Below are positions 1 through 9,898 of a DNA stretch of 64,000 nt, piece after piece (positions within the stretch are counted from its first letter, which is position 1; every line of letters starts with the position of its first letter). The stretch is taken from NCBI RefSeq assembly GCF_001632745.1, contig NZ_LQRT01000024.1:1-64000 (forward strand), given 5' to 3'. The notes beneath the pieces are model-generated. The model was not told the DNA's origin, did no database searches, and saw only the letters and a list, made by a program, of their open reading frames with translations. Source of the DNA: Aquimarina aggregata (GTDB lineage: Bacteria; Bacteroidota; Bacteroidia; Flavobacteriales; Flavobacteriaceae). Position numbers and translations under genes: made by a program.

Positions 1-766
1 TGCTATCAACCTGCATCGAAATACCACTACCCTTTATATCTTTTATAGGAATACTAAGTTCCTTGCCATCTCCTAAAATAACCTTAGCACTATACTGCCC
101 GCCTAAAACTGGACGAAACGTAAACTTACCTAAACCTAAACTATTAGATGTAAAACTTACAAGCTTACTACCCTGAGCATCAACTATAAAACCCTCATCA
201 AAACTCTTGCCTCTACCCTGACTATCTAATAACTTAAATCCAACCGTATTGTCTACTTCACTAACCAAATGACCACCTTCTGGCAATAACTGAAAATCAT
301 ATGAATCTTCAACACTTGTAGCATCTACTGATAAATCACCATTGATAATACGAATCTTTGAAGTAAAAGAATCATCCTCTATAAAATTATTCATCCAATT
401 CGTAGAGATACGAACATAATAATCCCCACTCTTCCAATCTGATCCAATCGCAATATTACCCAAAGTAACACCTTGATAGCCTAAAAATAATCCACTATAC
501 TTCTCGGTACCTTGATCATCAAAAACCTCTATATTAAAATTAGTGCTCGCTAAAGATGGTAAACCATTCTTACGATCATGAACATAACCCTTAAACCAAA
601 TCTCATCCTGAACAACATATGTGCTCTTGTTTAAATGTAAGTAAACCGTCTCTCTTGGTAGTTTAAAATAAGACGATACGGCAGCTTCTGAATCCACAAC
701 AGTAACCTGACCAAATGAAAGAAACGAACTAAATAATAAACCTAAAAGAAAAGATGATGAACGCAT
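1..766 (-). CDS. Macroglobulin/plug-type secreted protein, N-terminal part (cut by window edge)
   Basis: This open frame runs off the left end; 255 codons are visible. It starts at the ATG complementary to 764-766 and begins with a signal peptide (MRSSSFLLGLLFSS, cleavage near SFGQ). The next segment carries the same blocks as the three genes upstream of it: LPRETVYLHLNKSTY, DEIWFKGYVHDRKN, YYVRISTNWMNNFIEDD and FQLLPEGGH. These are predicted beta-rich macroglobulin-like (MG2-type) repeats. It is the most downstream of four tandem paralogues, 76 bp after the preceding stop, so probably co-transcribed. The C-terminal plug-like part is outside the window. The function is unknown; export to the periplasm or outer membrane is inferred from the signal peptide. 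Confidence 0.85.
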   Translation of the reverse strand, partial: MRSSSFLLGLLFSSFLSFGQVTVVDSEAAVSSYFKLPRETVYLHLNKSTYVVQDEIWFKGYVHDRKNGLPSLASTNFNIEVFDDQGTEKYSGLFLGYQGVTLGNIAIGSDWKSGDYYVRISTNWMNNFIEDDSFTSKIRIINGDLSVDATSVEDSYDFQLLPEGGHLVSEVDNTVGFKLLDSQGRGKSFDEGFIVDAQGSKLVSFTSNSLGLGKFTFRPVLGGQYSAKVILGDGKELSIPIKDIKGSGISMQVDS

Positions 767-842
767 ATTATTTTACTTACTAGTTTTTAATGTATTGTTT
801 TGCCCCTTGCGATGTACTAAAGATAAAAATATAATTCCATCT

Positions 843-3209
843 TTAATTTGAGTTTATATTTTTTATTGTCTGAATTTTTGAAACAAGTGTTCCATCACTT
901 CCAATACCTTCGATATAAAATTTTATGCTTTTTAAAAATGTATCCGGAATTTTTAAGGTACCAATTCCTTTGTCATCAAAAATAACTCTAGGTTGCCAAT
1001 GTACTGTACCATAATCTCTAAAAAGAGGGTCTTGAAAACTGGCATAAATAGGGTTATAAAATTCCTTTGCAGGTGTAAAACCATTCTTAAAAGTATGTTC
1101 TGATATTTTATAATCTATTCCGGCACTTGCAGTACCATCAAAAAATGACTTTTTACTATAAATTCTTATTTCGCCGCTACTCCCTCCAAAACCAAATTTA
1201 TCGTAATAAACATCCTCTACATCTTGGGTAAGTGTACTAAGTAAAATACTAAAATCTATGAGCTGTACATCATCTAGATATATTTCAGGAATATTTCTAT
1301 TTGTCAATATATTTGGGGTCTGCACATTATCTGCATTGGGGTTTTCTGTAGCTCCCGCTGGATTTATATTTAACCGAATACCCAGAGACCGTATTAAATA
1401 ATCTGCAATCGTTGTGTATGCATTTGCATCTGTTTCACTAATTTCTCTTGATTTTCCTATTAAAAACTCTGATTCTTCTTCTTTCTGTTTTTTCTTACCC
1501 TTTATAAGTACCTCATCTAATAGCTCTGTATCTCCAAAAAAATATGAAGGGATAGAAACATCGTCTGTTTTTTTGATGGTTGTTGAAAAAGCAGGTGGTG
1601 AAAAAGGTTTTTGAAACCGTTTTTGAAATGCCTGAACATATATCCCGGTTTTTATAAACTTACCTTTTGCATTTACGGCAGAGACATTGATTAATTCGCC
1701 TTGATTTGGGTAATAATTTTGAACCTTAAAGGCATTTGTACTATCCAAATCAATCAATCTAGATGTATTGTTTTTAGTTGGATAAAGATACACCTGTTTA
1801 ATCTCCTTATTTTTAATATTCTGAAGCTTTCCTTTTAGTGTTAACCCGTTATTAAAATTATGTACAATACTTGGGGGTTTATTAAAGACTGTATCCCAGT
1901 TATATTTACTCCAACCCTGAGTTAGTAATAATAAATCCAGGTTATATACTTTTCTTCTATTTAAATTGGTAAAGTAGTACTTTGGATTCTGTATAAAACC
2001 TTTAACATAGGGTTTAAGGAGTATTGCAGAACGTATATTATCTTTATGGTTGTACGATTTTGTTTCTTCTGGAAGAACAGAAACACTTAGATCATAGTTT
2101 ACGCCATTAGTGTAAGGCATCTTTATATTAAACAGTAAAGAATCATTTCTTGCATTTTGATATGTTAATTCTATTTCACTTTCTTTTTTTACCGCTGTAT
2201 TAAAAAGTAACCGCTCTAGAATAGGTGTTTTATTTTTAAAGAGGGTGATTGTATTTACGCCATCATAAAATTGATCTCTTTTAATGTATATCGCTTTTTC
2301 AGTTTTTTTAGCAGAAAAATCTATTGCAATCTTCTTTGATTTGCCATTTCGGTGAATCAACAAATAATGCTTCTTATTTTTTATTTCTTTTAATGTGGTC
2401 TTATTTGTATTAAAAACGATTATAACATTGTCTTTATAAAGGTTATTAACGGTTATAGAAATACCTTTCTTTTTAATTTCAGGGAAAGGTATTTTTATTT
2501 CTTTTTTATCGTCAAGAACAACAACTGCCGTATATCCTTGATTTGACTGAGGGTTAAAACTAAATTTTCCGATCCCAAATCTATTTGATGTAAAAGATGC
2601 TACTTTATTTTCCTTATCATCAAGTACAAATCCATTATCAAAAGATACCCCGAGTCCCGAATTATTAGTTAGTTTAAATCCAATTGTATTCTCAGCATCT
2701 GCAATGAGGTGTCCTCCTTCGGGAAGTAATTGAAAATCATAAAGAATGCTTTTTTCGATGACTTGATTATCCAAGGATTGATTTACAATCTTGATTTCCT
2801 TTTTATAATAGTCTTCTTCTAGAAAATTATTCATCCAATTGGTCGATACTCTAAGATAGTAACTGCCACTCGGCCATGTTTTTTTAATTTTAATAGCACC
2901 ACTGGCACTACCGCGATATCCTAAAAATAGCCCACCAAAGACTTGATTGCCTTTAGTATCAAAAAGCTCAACATTGAAATTTGTTGTAAATCGTGATGGT
3001 AAATTGTTTTTTCGATCGTATGCGTACATTTTGAACCAAATTTCTTCTCCTGTTAGAAATGTGCTCTTGTTGACATGTGTATACAACGTTTCTCGAGGGC
3101 TTTTGAAATATTCGTCTATTGCTTTTTGAGAAATTTCACTAGAATCTGTTTGTCCGGTTATATGATATGAACAAAATAGTAGTCCAAAAATTAAAATTAG
3201 AAGCCGCAT
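843..3209 (-). CDS. Secreted macroglobulin-like protein with TonB-plug-like domain (paralogue 2)
   Basis: This 788-aa protein has a signal peptide (MRLLILIFGLLF, cleavage near ITGQ). I chose the ATG at 3209 because all paralogues begin with MR plus a hydrophobic stretch; an upstream ATG at 3227 adds six residues. Residues ~30-550 are macroglobulin-like beta repeats (SPRETLYTHVNKST, STNWMNNFLEED, LLPEGGH). Residues ~590-690 resemble a TonB-receptor plug: DANAYTTIADYLI, IPEIYLDDVQL, DVEDVYYDKFG and GEIRIYSKKS, but no 22-strand barrel follows. The end (GTVHWQPRVIFDDKG...KIPDT...IEGIGSDG) resembles the closing beta domain of alpha-2-macroglobulin-like proteins. It is the most diverged of the three complete copies. 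The role is unknown; surface polymer binding or envelope assembly are guesses. Confidence 0.85.
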   Translation of the reverse strand: MRLLILIFGLLFCSYHITGQTDSSEISQKAIDEYFKSPRETLYTHVNKSTFLTGEEIWFKMYAYDRKNNLPSRFTTNFNVELFDTKGNQVFGGLFLGYRGSASGAIKIKKTWPSGSYYLRVSTNWMNNFLEEDYYKKEIKIVNQSLDNQVIEKSILYDFQLLPEGGHLIADAENTIGFKLTNNSGLGVSFDNGFVLDDKENKVASFTSNRFGIGKFSFNPQSNQGYTAVVVLDDKKEIKIPFPEIKKKGISITVNNLYKDNVIIVFNTNKTTLKEIKNKKHYLLIHRNGKSKKIAIDFSAKKTEKAIYIKRDQFYDGVNTITLFKNKTPILERLLFNTAVKKESEIELTYQNARNDSLLFNIKMPYTNGVNYDLSVSVLPEETKSYNHKDNIRSAILLKPYVKGFIQNPKYYFTNLNRRKVYNLDLLLLTQGWSKYNWDTVFNKPPSIVHNFNNGLTLKGKLQNIKNKEIKQVYLYPTKNNTSRLIDLDSTNAFKVQNYYPNQGELINVSAVNAKGKFIKTGIYVQAFQKRFQKPFSPPAFSTTIKKTDDVSIPSYFFGDTELLDEVLIKGKKKQKEEESEFLIGKSREISETDANAYTTIADYLIRSLGIRLNINPAGATENPNADNVQTPNILTNRNIPEIYLDDVQLIDFSILLSTLTQDVEDVYYDKFGFGGSSGEIRIYSKKSFFDGTASAGIDYKISEHTFKNGFTPAKEFYNPIYASFQDPLFRDYGTVHWQPRVIFDDKGIGTLKIPDTFLKSIKFYIEGIGSDGTLVSKIQTIKNINSN

Positions 3210-3342
3210 ATAATTTGTGTGTGTCATCTTTATAAATTGTAAATCAATTATTTACACTCTTGTTTCTTTAAATATAAAAAACCCAATGTGCAATCATTAT
3301 CACTCTGGGGTTTTTAACTTAATCTTATCAAAAATGCTTGTC

Positions 3343-5718
3343 TTAATTTGCATTTACATTTCTTATAGTGTGAATTTTTGATATAAAACTACCGTCACTT
3401 CCCATTCCTTCAATAAAAAACTTAATATTTTCTATTGAGGTATCAGGAATTTTAAAAGTCCCTTTTCCTTTTTTATTAAAGGTAATCTCGGGTTGCCAAT
3501 GGATAGTACCATAATTCACAAAAAGAGGGTCAGAAAAACTACTATATTCAGGGTTATAAAATTCTTTTTTCGGTTCAAACCCCTCCTTGATCTTATGTTC
3601 TGAAACTGTAGCCTTAACCTTTGACCCTGATGTATATCCTTCTAAAGGAGTTTTTCTGGTGTAAATAAAAAACGTTCCGTTTCCACTTAAACCAGTTATC
3701 CAGCCTCTTCTATCGATTAGTATTCGATCAATATCTTCAGTTCGTAAATTGAATAGTAGGTCCTGATTGGATATTCTAACATCATCAATATATACTGTAT
3801 TTACCCCAACTATTTCTATTAAAGGGGAAAATACACCATCACCATATCGTACTCTATATCCATTTGCAACAATGTAATCAAGTATATTTGGAAAATTCTG
3901 TGTGTCCTGCTTTGTTATCTTTCTAGAATTTCTTTTAACATTATCAGAAATAAAAGCATCGTGAAACTCTTCTTTCTTATTCGAGCCTTTTAATATCACT
4001 TTTTCTAATTCCTCAACATTAGTACTGTATAATGAACCAACAATCTCTATAGGATCAAAATTTGTTATTCTATGGTCAACTTGTGTATTAAAAGTATCCA
4101 ACGAAAGTGGTTTTTTAAATCTATTTGGTTGTACCTGCAAATACACTCCTGTTTTTGCAAAACGCCCATTTGATTTCATTGCTGATAACTTAATCGTTTC
4201 GTTCTTTTCTGGATAAAAATCGGTAATTACAAAGCTATTCCTTGTGCTGTCAAGATCAATAATTTTTGATGCATTATATTTCGTCGGAAACAAATATATT
4301 TTATTTATATCTTGACTTCTAGTGTTTTGCAATTTTCCTTTAACCGTTATACCATGGTTAAAATTATAATGAACTTTAGGTTGATTGGCATAGATGTTAT
4401 GCCAGCTATATTTGCTCCACCCCTGTGTAATTAATAAAAGATCCAAATCATATGATTTTTCTCGATCTACATTTGTAAAGTAATATTTTGGGTTCTCAAC
4501 AAAGCCTTTAAGGTGGTTTTTTAGCATTAAAGCAGATATTATATTATCGTCATGCTCATATGCCTTGGTGTATTCTGGTAATACTGATATACTCATATCA
4601 TATTGAATCTCTTTTTTCTTATCTACCGCTATCGTAAAGGATAATGAATCTTTTTCTGTTCCTGTAGATGTAATAAGAACTTCATTAGTATTTATTGTCT
4701 GTATTGAGTTAAACAATAATCGTTCTAGAACAGGAACTTCTTCCTCAAATAAAGTTATACTATTAATCCCTTCAAAAAGTTCTTTTCTGCCAATATGAAT
4801 AGGCTTTTTATATTGATTGGGCAAAAAACTCACAGCTACTTTTCTAGACTCACCATTTTGTCTAATCAATAGATAATATTCTTTTTGTTCTATATCTTTT
4901 GATGTGTTAGGGTTTGTATTTAATTCGATAACAATACTATCATCAAAAAGGTTATTAATGCTCATGGCAATTCCTTTAGGAGCTATGCTAGGAAAAGTAG
5001 TTCTCACTTCTTTTCCGTTCTTTAATTTTACAATAGCTTCATATTTTTTTTCAGGATCGGGCTGTATAGTAAACTTTCCCATTCCAAAAGCATTAGATTT
5101 AAAAGAAATGATTTTAGTATTTTGTTGGTCTACAATATAGGCCTCATCAAATGATACTCCGTATCCACGATTGTTTATTAATTTAAAACCAACTGTATTA
5201 TCAGTGCCCGAGACGATATGACCTCCTTCTGGAAGTAATTGAAAGTCGTAAGTAATTTCCTGCGTTATATCCTCTTTAGCAATTTTTTGATTTATAATTT
5301 TAATCTTTTGTGTGTACGAATCATCTTCTATAAAATTATTCATCCAGTTGGTAGAGATTCTTAAATAATAATTTCCACTGCTCCAGGTCGAATCTATTTT
5401 AATAGTTCCGCTGGTTTTACCATTCTCTCCTAAGTGCAAACTACTGTGAAGTTCTTTACCATCTTTATCGAATAGGGCTACATTAAAGTTTTTGGTTCTT
5501 AACGAGGGTAATCTATTTTTTCTATCATACGCATAGCCTTTAAACCATATATTCTCTCCTAAAACATAGGTGCTTTTATTAAGGTGAGCGTATAGGGATT
5601 CTCTAGGTATTTCAAAATACTTAGCATTTGCATCTTCGGGCAACAACTTAACTTTTTTTTGTGAAAACGAGAAATTAGATAGTACTAGTGTAGTACATAA
5701 TAATAGAAATAGCCTCAT
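3343..5718 (-). CDS. Secreted macroglobulin-like protein with TonB-plug-like domain (paralogue 3)
   Basis: This is a 791-aa protein. The open frame extends to 5814, but the start at 5718 (MRLFLLLCTTLVLSNFSFSQ, a clear signal peptide) matches the neighbouring paralogue and avoids overlapping it. Residues ~30-560 are macroglobulin-like and nearly identical to paralogue 4. The plug-like part (~600-700: FPNILDYIVANGYRVRYG, NTVYIDDVRI, DIDRILIDRRG, GTFFIYTRKTP) differs strongly. The C-terminus (GTIHWQPEITF, IEGMGSDGS, RNVNAN) is conserved again. The 3' flank (TGATTTTTGATA-like, with a TTATCACTC motif nearby) is also shared with paralogue 4, which points to a recent tandem duplication of a unit of about 2.4 kb. 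The biochemical role is unrecognised. Confidence 0.87.
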   Translation of the reverse strand: MRLFLLLCTTLVLSNFSFSQKKVKLLPEDANAKYFEIPRESLYAHLNKSTYVLGENIWFKGYAYDRKNRLPSLRTKNFNVALFDKDGKELHSSLHLGENGKTSGTIKIDSTWSSGNYYLRISTNWMNNFIEDDSYTQKIKIINQKIAKEDITQEITYDFQLLPEGGHIVSGTDNTVGFKLINNRGYGVSFDEAYIVDQQNTKIISFKSNAFGMGKFTIQPDPEKKYEAIVKLKNGKEVRTTFPSIAPKGIAMSINNLFDDSIVIELNTNPNTSKDIEQKEYYLLIRQNGESRKVAVSFLPNQYKKPIHIGRKELFEGINSITLFEEEVPVLERLLFNSIQTINTNEVLITSTGTEKDSLSFTIAVDKKKEIQYDMSISVLPEYTKAYEHDDNIISALMLKNHLKGFVENPKYYFTNVDREKSYDLDLLLITQGWSKYSWHNIYANQPKVHYNFNHGITVKGKLQNTRSQDINKIYLFPTKYNASKIIDLDSTRNSFVITDFYPEKNETIKLSAMKSNGRFAKTGVYLQVQPNRFKKPLSLDTFNTQVDHRITNFDPIEIVGSLYSTNVEELEKVILKGSNKKEEFHDAFISDNVKRNSRKITKQDTQNFPNILDYIVANGYRVRYGDGVFSPLIEIVGVNTVYIDDVRISNQDLLFNLRTEDIDRILIDRRGWITGLSGNGTFFIYTRKTPLEGYTSGSKVKATVSEHKIKEGFEPKKEFYNPEYSSFSDPLFVNYGTIHWQPEITFNKKGKGTFKIPDTSIENIKFFIEGMGSDGSFISKIHTIRNVNAN

Positions 5719-5803
5719 TTGATGGTAGTTTTTAAGTCTTAAAAATTTGTGTGTAATTATTATCACTCTCGGGTTTAATTTAACCGTATCAAAAATGCTT
5801 ATT

Positions 5804-8230
5804 TTAATTTGCATTTACATTTCTTACGGTATAAACTTTTGATACCAAACTACCATCACTACCTATTCCTTCAATAAAAAATTTAATATTCTTTAAAGAA
5901 GTATCAGGAATTTTAAAAGTGCTTTTTCCTTTTTTGTTAAAGGTAATTTCAGGTTGCCAGTGGATCGTACCATAGTCTATAAAAAGAGGGTCAGAAAAAC
6001 TACTATATTCTGGGTTATAAAATTCTTTTTTAGGCTCAAAACCGTCTTTTATTTTATGTTTTGAAACTGTAGATCTAACTTTTGACCCTGTTTTATATCC
6101 ACCCAAAGGAGTTTTTCTAGTATAAATTTCAATAGTTCCTGCTCCTCTCAAACCGGTAATCGAACCCGTTCTGTCTATAAAGATTCGTTCTACTTCTTCT
6201 GTTCTAAAATTAAACAAGATATCATAATTGGAAAGTAACACGCCATCAAGAAACACTTGCGGAGAATTAGACCCAAGTGCAGAGACAAGTCTTGTCGAGA
6301 TTATAGTAACCTCACCTTGAGGTGTTGTACTCACTGCATTTCCATTTTCACTACTTCCATATCTAACACGAAATCCCTTGGTCGAAATATAATCCAATAC
6401 ATTGGGATAAGATCTGGCATCTTGTTCTGTAATTTCTTTAGATCTTTTTTTTACGTAATCGGGTATAAATATATTACTAAGGTTCTCTTGTTTTTTCACA
6501 GCACTAATTTCGACTTTATCCAATTTCTGAATTTCGCTATTAAAAAAGTAATCTGGTATATCCACATCATCCAAAACAATATTGTTTACATCTATTTTTG
6601 AGGGAATAGTTGCTGAAAACGATTTTTTAAACCTATTTGGTTGTACTTGAAGATACACTCCTGTTTTTGCAAAACGCCCATTTGATTTGATAGCCGAAAG
6701 CTTAACTATTTCGTTCTTTTCTGGATAAAAATCAGTAATTACAAAGCTATTTCTAGTACTGTCAAGATCAATAATTTTTGATGCACTATGTTTTGTTGGA
6801 AACAGGTAAATCTTATCAATATCATGATCTCTGGTATTTTGCAATTTCCCTTTAACCGTTATACCATAATTAAAGTCATAACGTATTTTGGGTTGATATG
6901 TGAAAATATTATGCCAGCTATATTTGCTCCATCCCTGTGTAATTAATAAAAGATCCAAATCATATGATTTTTCTCGATCTACATTTGTAAAGTAATATTT
7001 TGGGTTCTCAACAAAGCCTTTAAGGTGGTTTTTTAGCATTAAAGCAGATATTATATTATCATCATGCTCATATGCCTTGGTATATTCTGGTAATACTGAT
7101 ATACTCATATCATATTGAATCTCTTTTTTCTTATCTATCGCTATCGTAAAGGATAATGAATCTTTTTCTGCTTTTGAAGATGTAATAAGAACTTCATTAG
7201 TATTTATTTTGGTTATTGAATTAAACAATAATCGTTCTAGAACTGGAGTTTTATCTTTAAATAGTGTTATGATATTAACACCTTCAAAAAGTTCTTTTCT
7301 GCCAATATGAATCGTCTTTTTATATTGATTGGACAAAAAACTCACAGCTACTTTTCTAGACTCACCATTTTGTCTAATCAATAGATAATACTCTTTTTGT
7401 TCTATATCTTTTGATGTATTAGGGTTTGTATTTAATTCGATAACAATACTATCATCAAAAAGGTTATTAATGCTCATAGAAATTCCTTTAGGAGCTATGC
7501 TAGGAAAAGTAGTTCTCACTTCTTTTCCATTCTTCAATTTTACAATAGCTTCATACTTTTTTTCAGGATCGGGCTGTATAGTAAACTTTCCCATTCCAAA
7601 AGCATTAGATCTAAAAGAAATGATTTTAGTATTTTGTTGGTCCACAATATAGGCTTCATCAAATGATACTCCGTATCCACGATCATTTATTAATTTAAAA
7701 CCAATTGTATTATCTGTGCCCGAAACGATATGACCTCCTTCTGGTAATAACTTAAAGTCGTAAGCAATTTCCTGCGTTATATCCTGTTTAACAATTTTTT
7801 GATTTATAATTTTAATCTTTTGCGTATATGAATCATCTTCTATAAAATTATTCATCCAGTTGGTAGAGATTCTTAAATAATAGTTTCCACTGCTCCAGGT
7901 CGAATCTATTTTAATAGTTCCGCTGGTTTTACCATCTTCTCCAAGGTGCAGACTACTGTAAACTTCTTTACCTTCTTTATTAAATAACTCTATGTTAAAA
8001 TTTTTAGTTCTTAACGAGGGTAGTCTATTTTTTCGATCATATGCATAGCCTTTAAACCAGATTTGATCTCCTAAAACATAGGTGCTTTTATTAAGATGAA
8101 CATACAGGGACTCTCTAGGTATTTCAAAATATTTAGCATTTGCATCTTCGGGTAGTTCTGAAGGTGTTTTTTGTGAAAAAGCAAAGTTAGATAGTAGTAG
8201 TGTAGTCCACAATAATAGAAATAGCCTCAT
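5804..8230 (-). CDS. Secreted macroglobulin-like protein with TonB-plug-like domain (paralogue 4)
   Basis: This is an 808-aa protein and the first gene of the tandem array in transcription order. The start at 8230 (MRLFLLLWTTLLLSNFAFSQ) is preferred to the open-frame start at 8269 because the bases just upstream (complement of 8231-8252) are almost identical to those upstream of paralogue 3. The macroglobulin-like region is near-identical to paralogue 3. The plug-like region (~600-715) has an insertion, ending in SPQVFLDGVLLSNYDILFN, then EEVERIFIDRTG and GTIEIYTRKTP. The last ~80 residues converge again. There are 182 bp of non-coding sequence upstream that should hold the promoter of the array; I see no perfect TAnnTTTG box there. 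Confidence 0.87.
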   Translation of the reverse strand: MRLFLLLWTTLLLSNFAFSQKTPSELPEDANAKYFEIPRESLYVHLNKSTYVLGDQIWFKGYAYDRKNRLPSLRTKNFNIELFNKEGKEVYSSLHLGEDGKTSGTIKIDSTWSSGNYYLRISTNWMNNFIEDDSYTQKIKIINQKIVKQDITQEIAYDFKLLPEGGHIVSGTDNTIGFKLINDRGYGVSFDEAYIVDQQNTKIISFRSNAFGMGKFTIQPDPEKKYEAIVKLKNGKEVRTTFPSIAPKGISMSINNLFDDSIVIELNTNPNTSKDIEQKEYYLLIRQNGESRKVAVSFLSNQYKKTIHIGRKELFEGVNIITLFKDKTPVLERLLFNSITKINTNEVLITSSKAEKDSLSFTIAIDKKKEIQYDMSISVLPEYTKAYEHDDNIISALMLKNHLKGFVENPKYYFTNVDREKSYDLDLLLITQGWSKYSWHNIFTYQPKIRYDFNYGITVKGKLQNTRDHDIDKIYLFPTKHSASKIIDLDSTRNSFVITDFYPEKNEIVKLSAIKSNGRFAKTGVYLQVQPNRFKKSFSATIPSKIDVNNIVLDDVDIPDYFFNSEIQKLDKVEISAVKKQENLSNIFIPDYVKKRSKEITEQDARSYPNVLDYISTKGFRVRYGSSENGNAVSTTPQGEVTIISTRLVSALGSNSPQVFLDGVLLSNYDILFNFRTEEVERIFIDRTGSITGLRGAGTIEIYTRKTPLGGYKTGSKVRSTVSKHKIKDGFEPKKEFYNPEYSSFSDPLFIDYGTIHWQPEITFNKKGKSTFKIPDTSLKNIKFFIEGIGSDGSLVSKVYTVRNVNAN

Positions 8231-8412
8231 TTGATGGTAGTTTTTAAGTCTTAAAATGCTTGTGTGCAATTTAAAAGAGTCATCAAAAAATATACCATCT
8301 CCTAAAAATCTTAAAAAAAATACAGTTTTTTCAGGTTTCTAAAGCTATATGGGTGAATTTCTTAACAGAAAGTAAGGAAATACACTATTTAATCATACTA
8401 TATGAGAAATTA

Positions 8413-9399
8413 CTAATTAAATTTGATTGTTTTAATAATCGCTTCAAGTTCAAACATATTATTCCTTTTAGCAATCGAAGGTGCAAAAACAAACCCTTCT
8501 AAAACCAGTAATCTATTGTTTGGAACATCCTCGATAACATAATTTACAAAAGGACCTGCCATAAAGCGTTCTTTAATTTCCCAAGTTCCTTTAGTCTCAA
8601 AAGTAAATCTATTATCTAATTTAGTTTCATAAAGGTAAGGTGCATACGCTTCTTCGGTGATAAAATTTCCTACTGCCGATGTTGGGATTTTTACTGCGCC
8701 AATAGAATCTCTCATTTTAATAATACTAGAAACTGTGTTAGAATCTTTAGGAATCGTTCCTAAAGGGAGTTCATAAATCATTAAATCCATGCTTCCGTTA
8801 GTAATTTCTTTACGTATCCAGAAGAATTTATCCTCTTCAATTGCGACACGATATGCGCTAGGAATATCAAGATTGATTCCCATTTTTTCTGATAATTGCG
8901 GAATTCTTTCAAGAGATTTTTTAATCCGCTTATGTTTTTCTTTTGTCTCTGTAAGTTTATAGTTTGAAACTATCGTTTCATGATTTTTATGAATCAGCTC
9001 AATAATTTCATTTTCGGTACCCGAAATAACCACCCCATTTTGTGGTGTAGCAAATTTATTCTTTAATGTGATATAGCCTTTCTTCTTTCCTTTCTTAATA
9101 AGAAGAAATGTTCTGCTTTTACGAGCCAAACCTGAAAATGCTGCATTGGGCATTTGCCTCATTGAAAACAAAGGTTCTACTTGCGGTAATCCTGGTACTT
9201 CGGCTCCAAAATATTTACGGATAGTATCGCCTACTCTTCCTTTCCAAAGGTCATTATCGATAACTACTGAAAGTTCATTTATTTTACCCACAGAGTGTGC
9301 CATTGCACCTCTTGAGGCAGTATCTTTATTCTCTTTTTTTTTCTCTGTACAACTTAAAATACAAAGTGAAAAAATAAATACTAGTGTAAGTTTTTTCAT
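8413..9399 (-). CDS. DUF4837 family lipoprotein
   Basis: This 328-aa lipoprotein starts at MKKLTLVFIFSLCILSC: a short charged N-terminus, a hydrophobic core and a lipobox with Cys17. A longer open frame to 9501 lacks a plausible signal and overlaps the upstream gene, so the ATG at 9399 is preferred. The body (DNDLWKGRVGDTIRKYFG, GLPQVEPLFSM, RTFLLI) fits the Bacteroidetes DUF4837 family as I recall it. The function is unknown. It is the last gene of an mltD - CHU_C lipoprotein - DUF4837 run with gaps of 15-16 bp, so it is probably co-expressed with the lytic transglycosylase and may act in the envelope. Confidence 0.85.
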   Translation of the reverse strand: MKKLTLVFIFSLCILSCTEKKKENKDTASRGAMAHSVGKINELSVVIDNDLWKGRVGDTIRKYFGAEVPGLPQVEPLFSMRQMPNAAFSGLARKSRTFLLIKKGKKKGYITLKNKFATPQNGVVISGTENEIIELIHKNHETIVSNYKLTETKEKHKRIKKSLERIPQLSEKMGINLDIPSAYRVAIEEDKFFWIRKEITNGSMDLMIYELPLGTIPKDSNTVSSIIKMRDSIGAVKIPTSAVGNFITEEAYAPYLYETKLDNRFTFETKGTWEIKERFMAGPFVNYVIEDVPNNRLLVLEGFVFAPSIAKRNNMFELEAIIKTIKFN

Positions 9400-9415
9400 A
9401 ATATAATACCCTAAT

Positions 9416-9883
9416 TTATTCAAGTAACGGATCCGTGATATTGAACGCATTACATTTATCAGTGTCAATTCCTGATGATTTAATAGCACAAATCGTACCA
9501 TTTGCTTTAAATAATTGCCCGTTATCTACCAATAATTCGTAAGTAAATACTTTTTTATCAAAAGATTGGTCTATCAAGTCTAATCCAAACCTTTGATTTA
9601 GGTGATAGTTTTCTGTTTCAAAAATCAATACACCTCTATCAAATATCTTAATACTATTATTGGGATAGGCTCCTAAACCTGAAATCACAAATTGATCATT
9701 AAAACCATCTTTATTTGGTGTAATTACGTTAAAAATTGATAATTCTGTATTTCCGGGAAGTTCATTTGTTTCGATGCTTAATGCATCTTCTCCACAACAA
9801 GATAAGTTATTATTATCAGTGTCATCATCAGAACAACTCAAGAAGAGCAGGCAGGTGATACCTGTTAAGAGTAATTTATACAT
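9416..9883 (-). CDS. Small lipoprotein consisting of a CHU_C-like (gliding motility C-terminal) domain
   Basis: This 155-aa protein has a lipoprotein signal (MYKLLLTGITCLLFLSC), an acidic linker (SDDDTDNNN), a Cys pair (SCCGED) and then one domain resembling the CHU_C / T9SS type B C-terminal domain. It shows FNVITPNKDGFNDQF, ISGLGAYPNNSIKIFDRG and LIFETENY. In the typical family this domain ends very large secreted proteins; here it is nearly the whole protein. The end of the domain is degenerate: the usual WDG is replaced by RFGLDL, and the protein continues to LLE instead of stopping at a beta strand. It lies between mltD (15-bp gap) and DUF4837. A lipid-anchored stand-alone domain of this kind is unusual; its role is unknown. 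Confidence 0.8.
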   Translation of the reverse strand: MYKLLLTGITCLLFLSCSDDDTDNNNLSCCGEDALSIETNELPGNTELSIFNVITPNKDGFNDQFVISGLGAYPNNSIKIFDRGVLIFETENYHLNQRFGLDLIDQSFDKKVFTYELLVDNGQLFKANGTICAIKSSGIDTDKCNAFNITDPLLE

Positions 9884-9898
9884 TATTAGTGCTTATAC

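Noticed and set aside
8231..8412. A promoter of the paralogue array in the upstream gap
   Set aside because: A promoter is expected here but no perfect TAnnTTTG with a spaced TTTG was seen, so no box is annotated.
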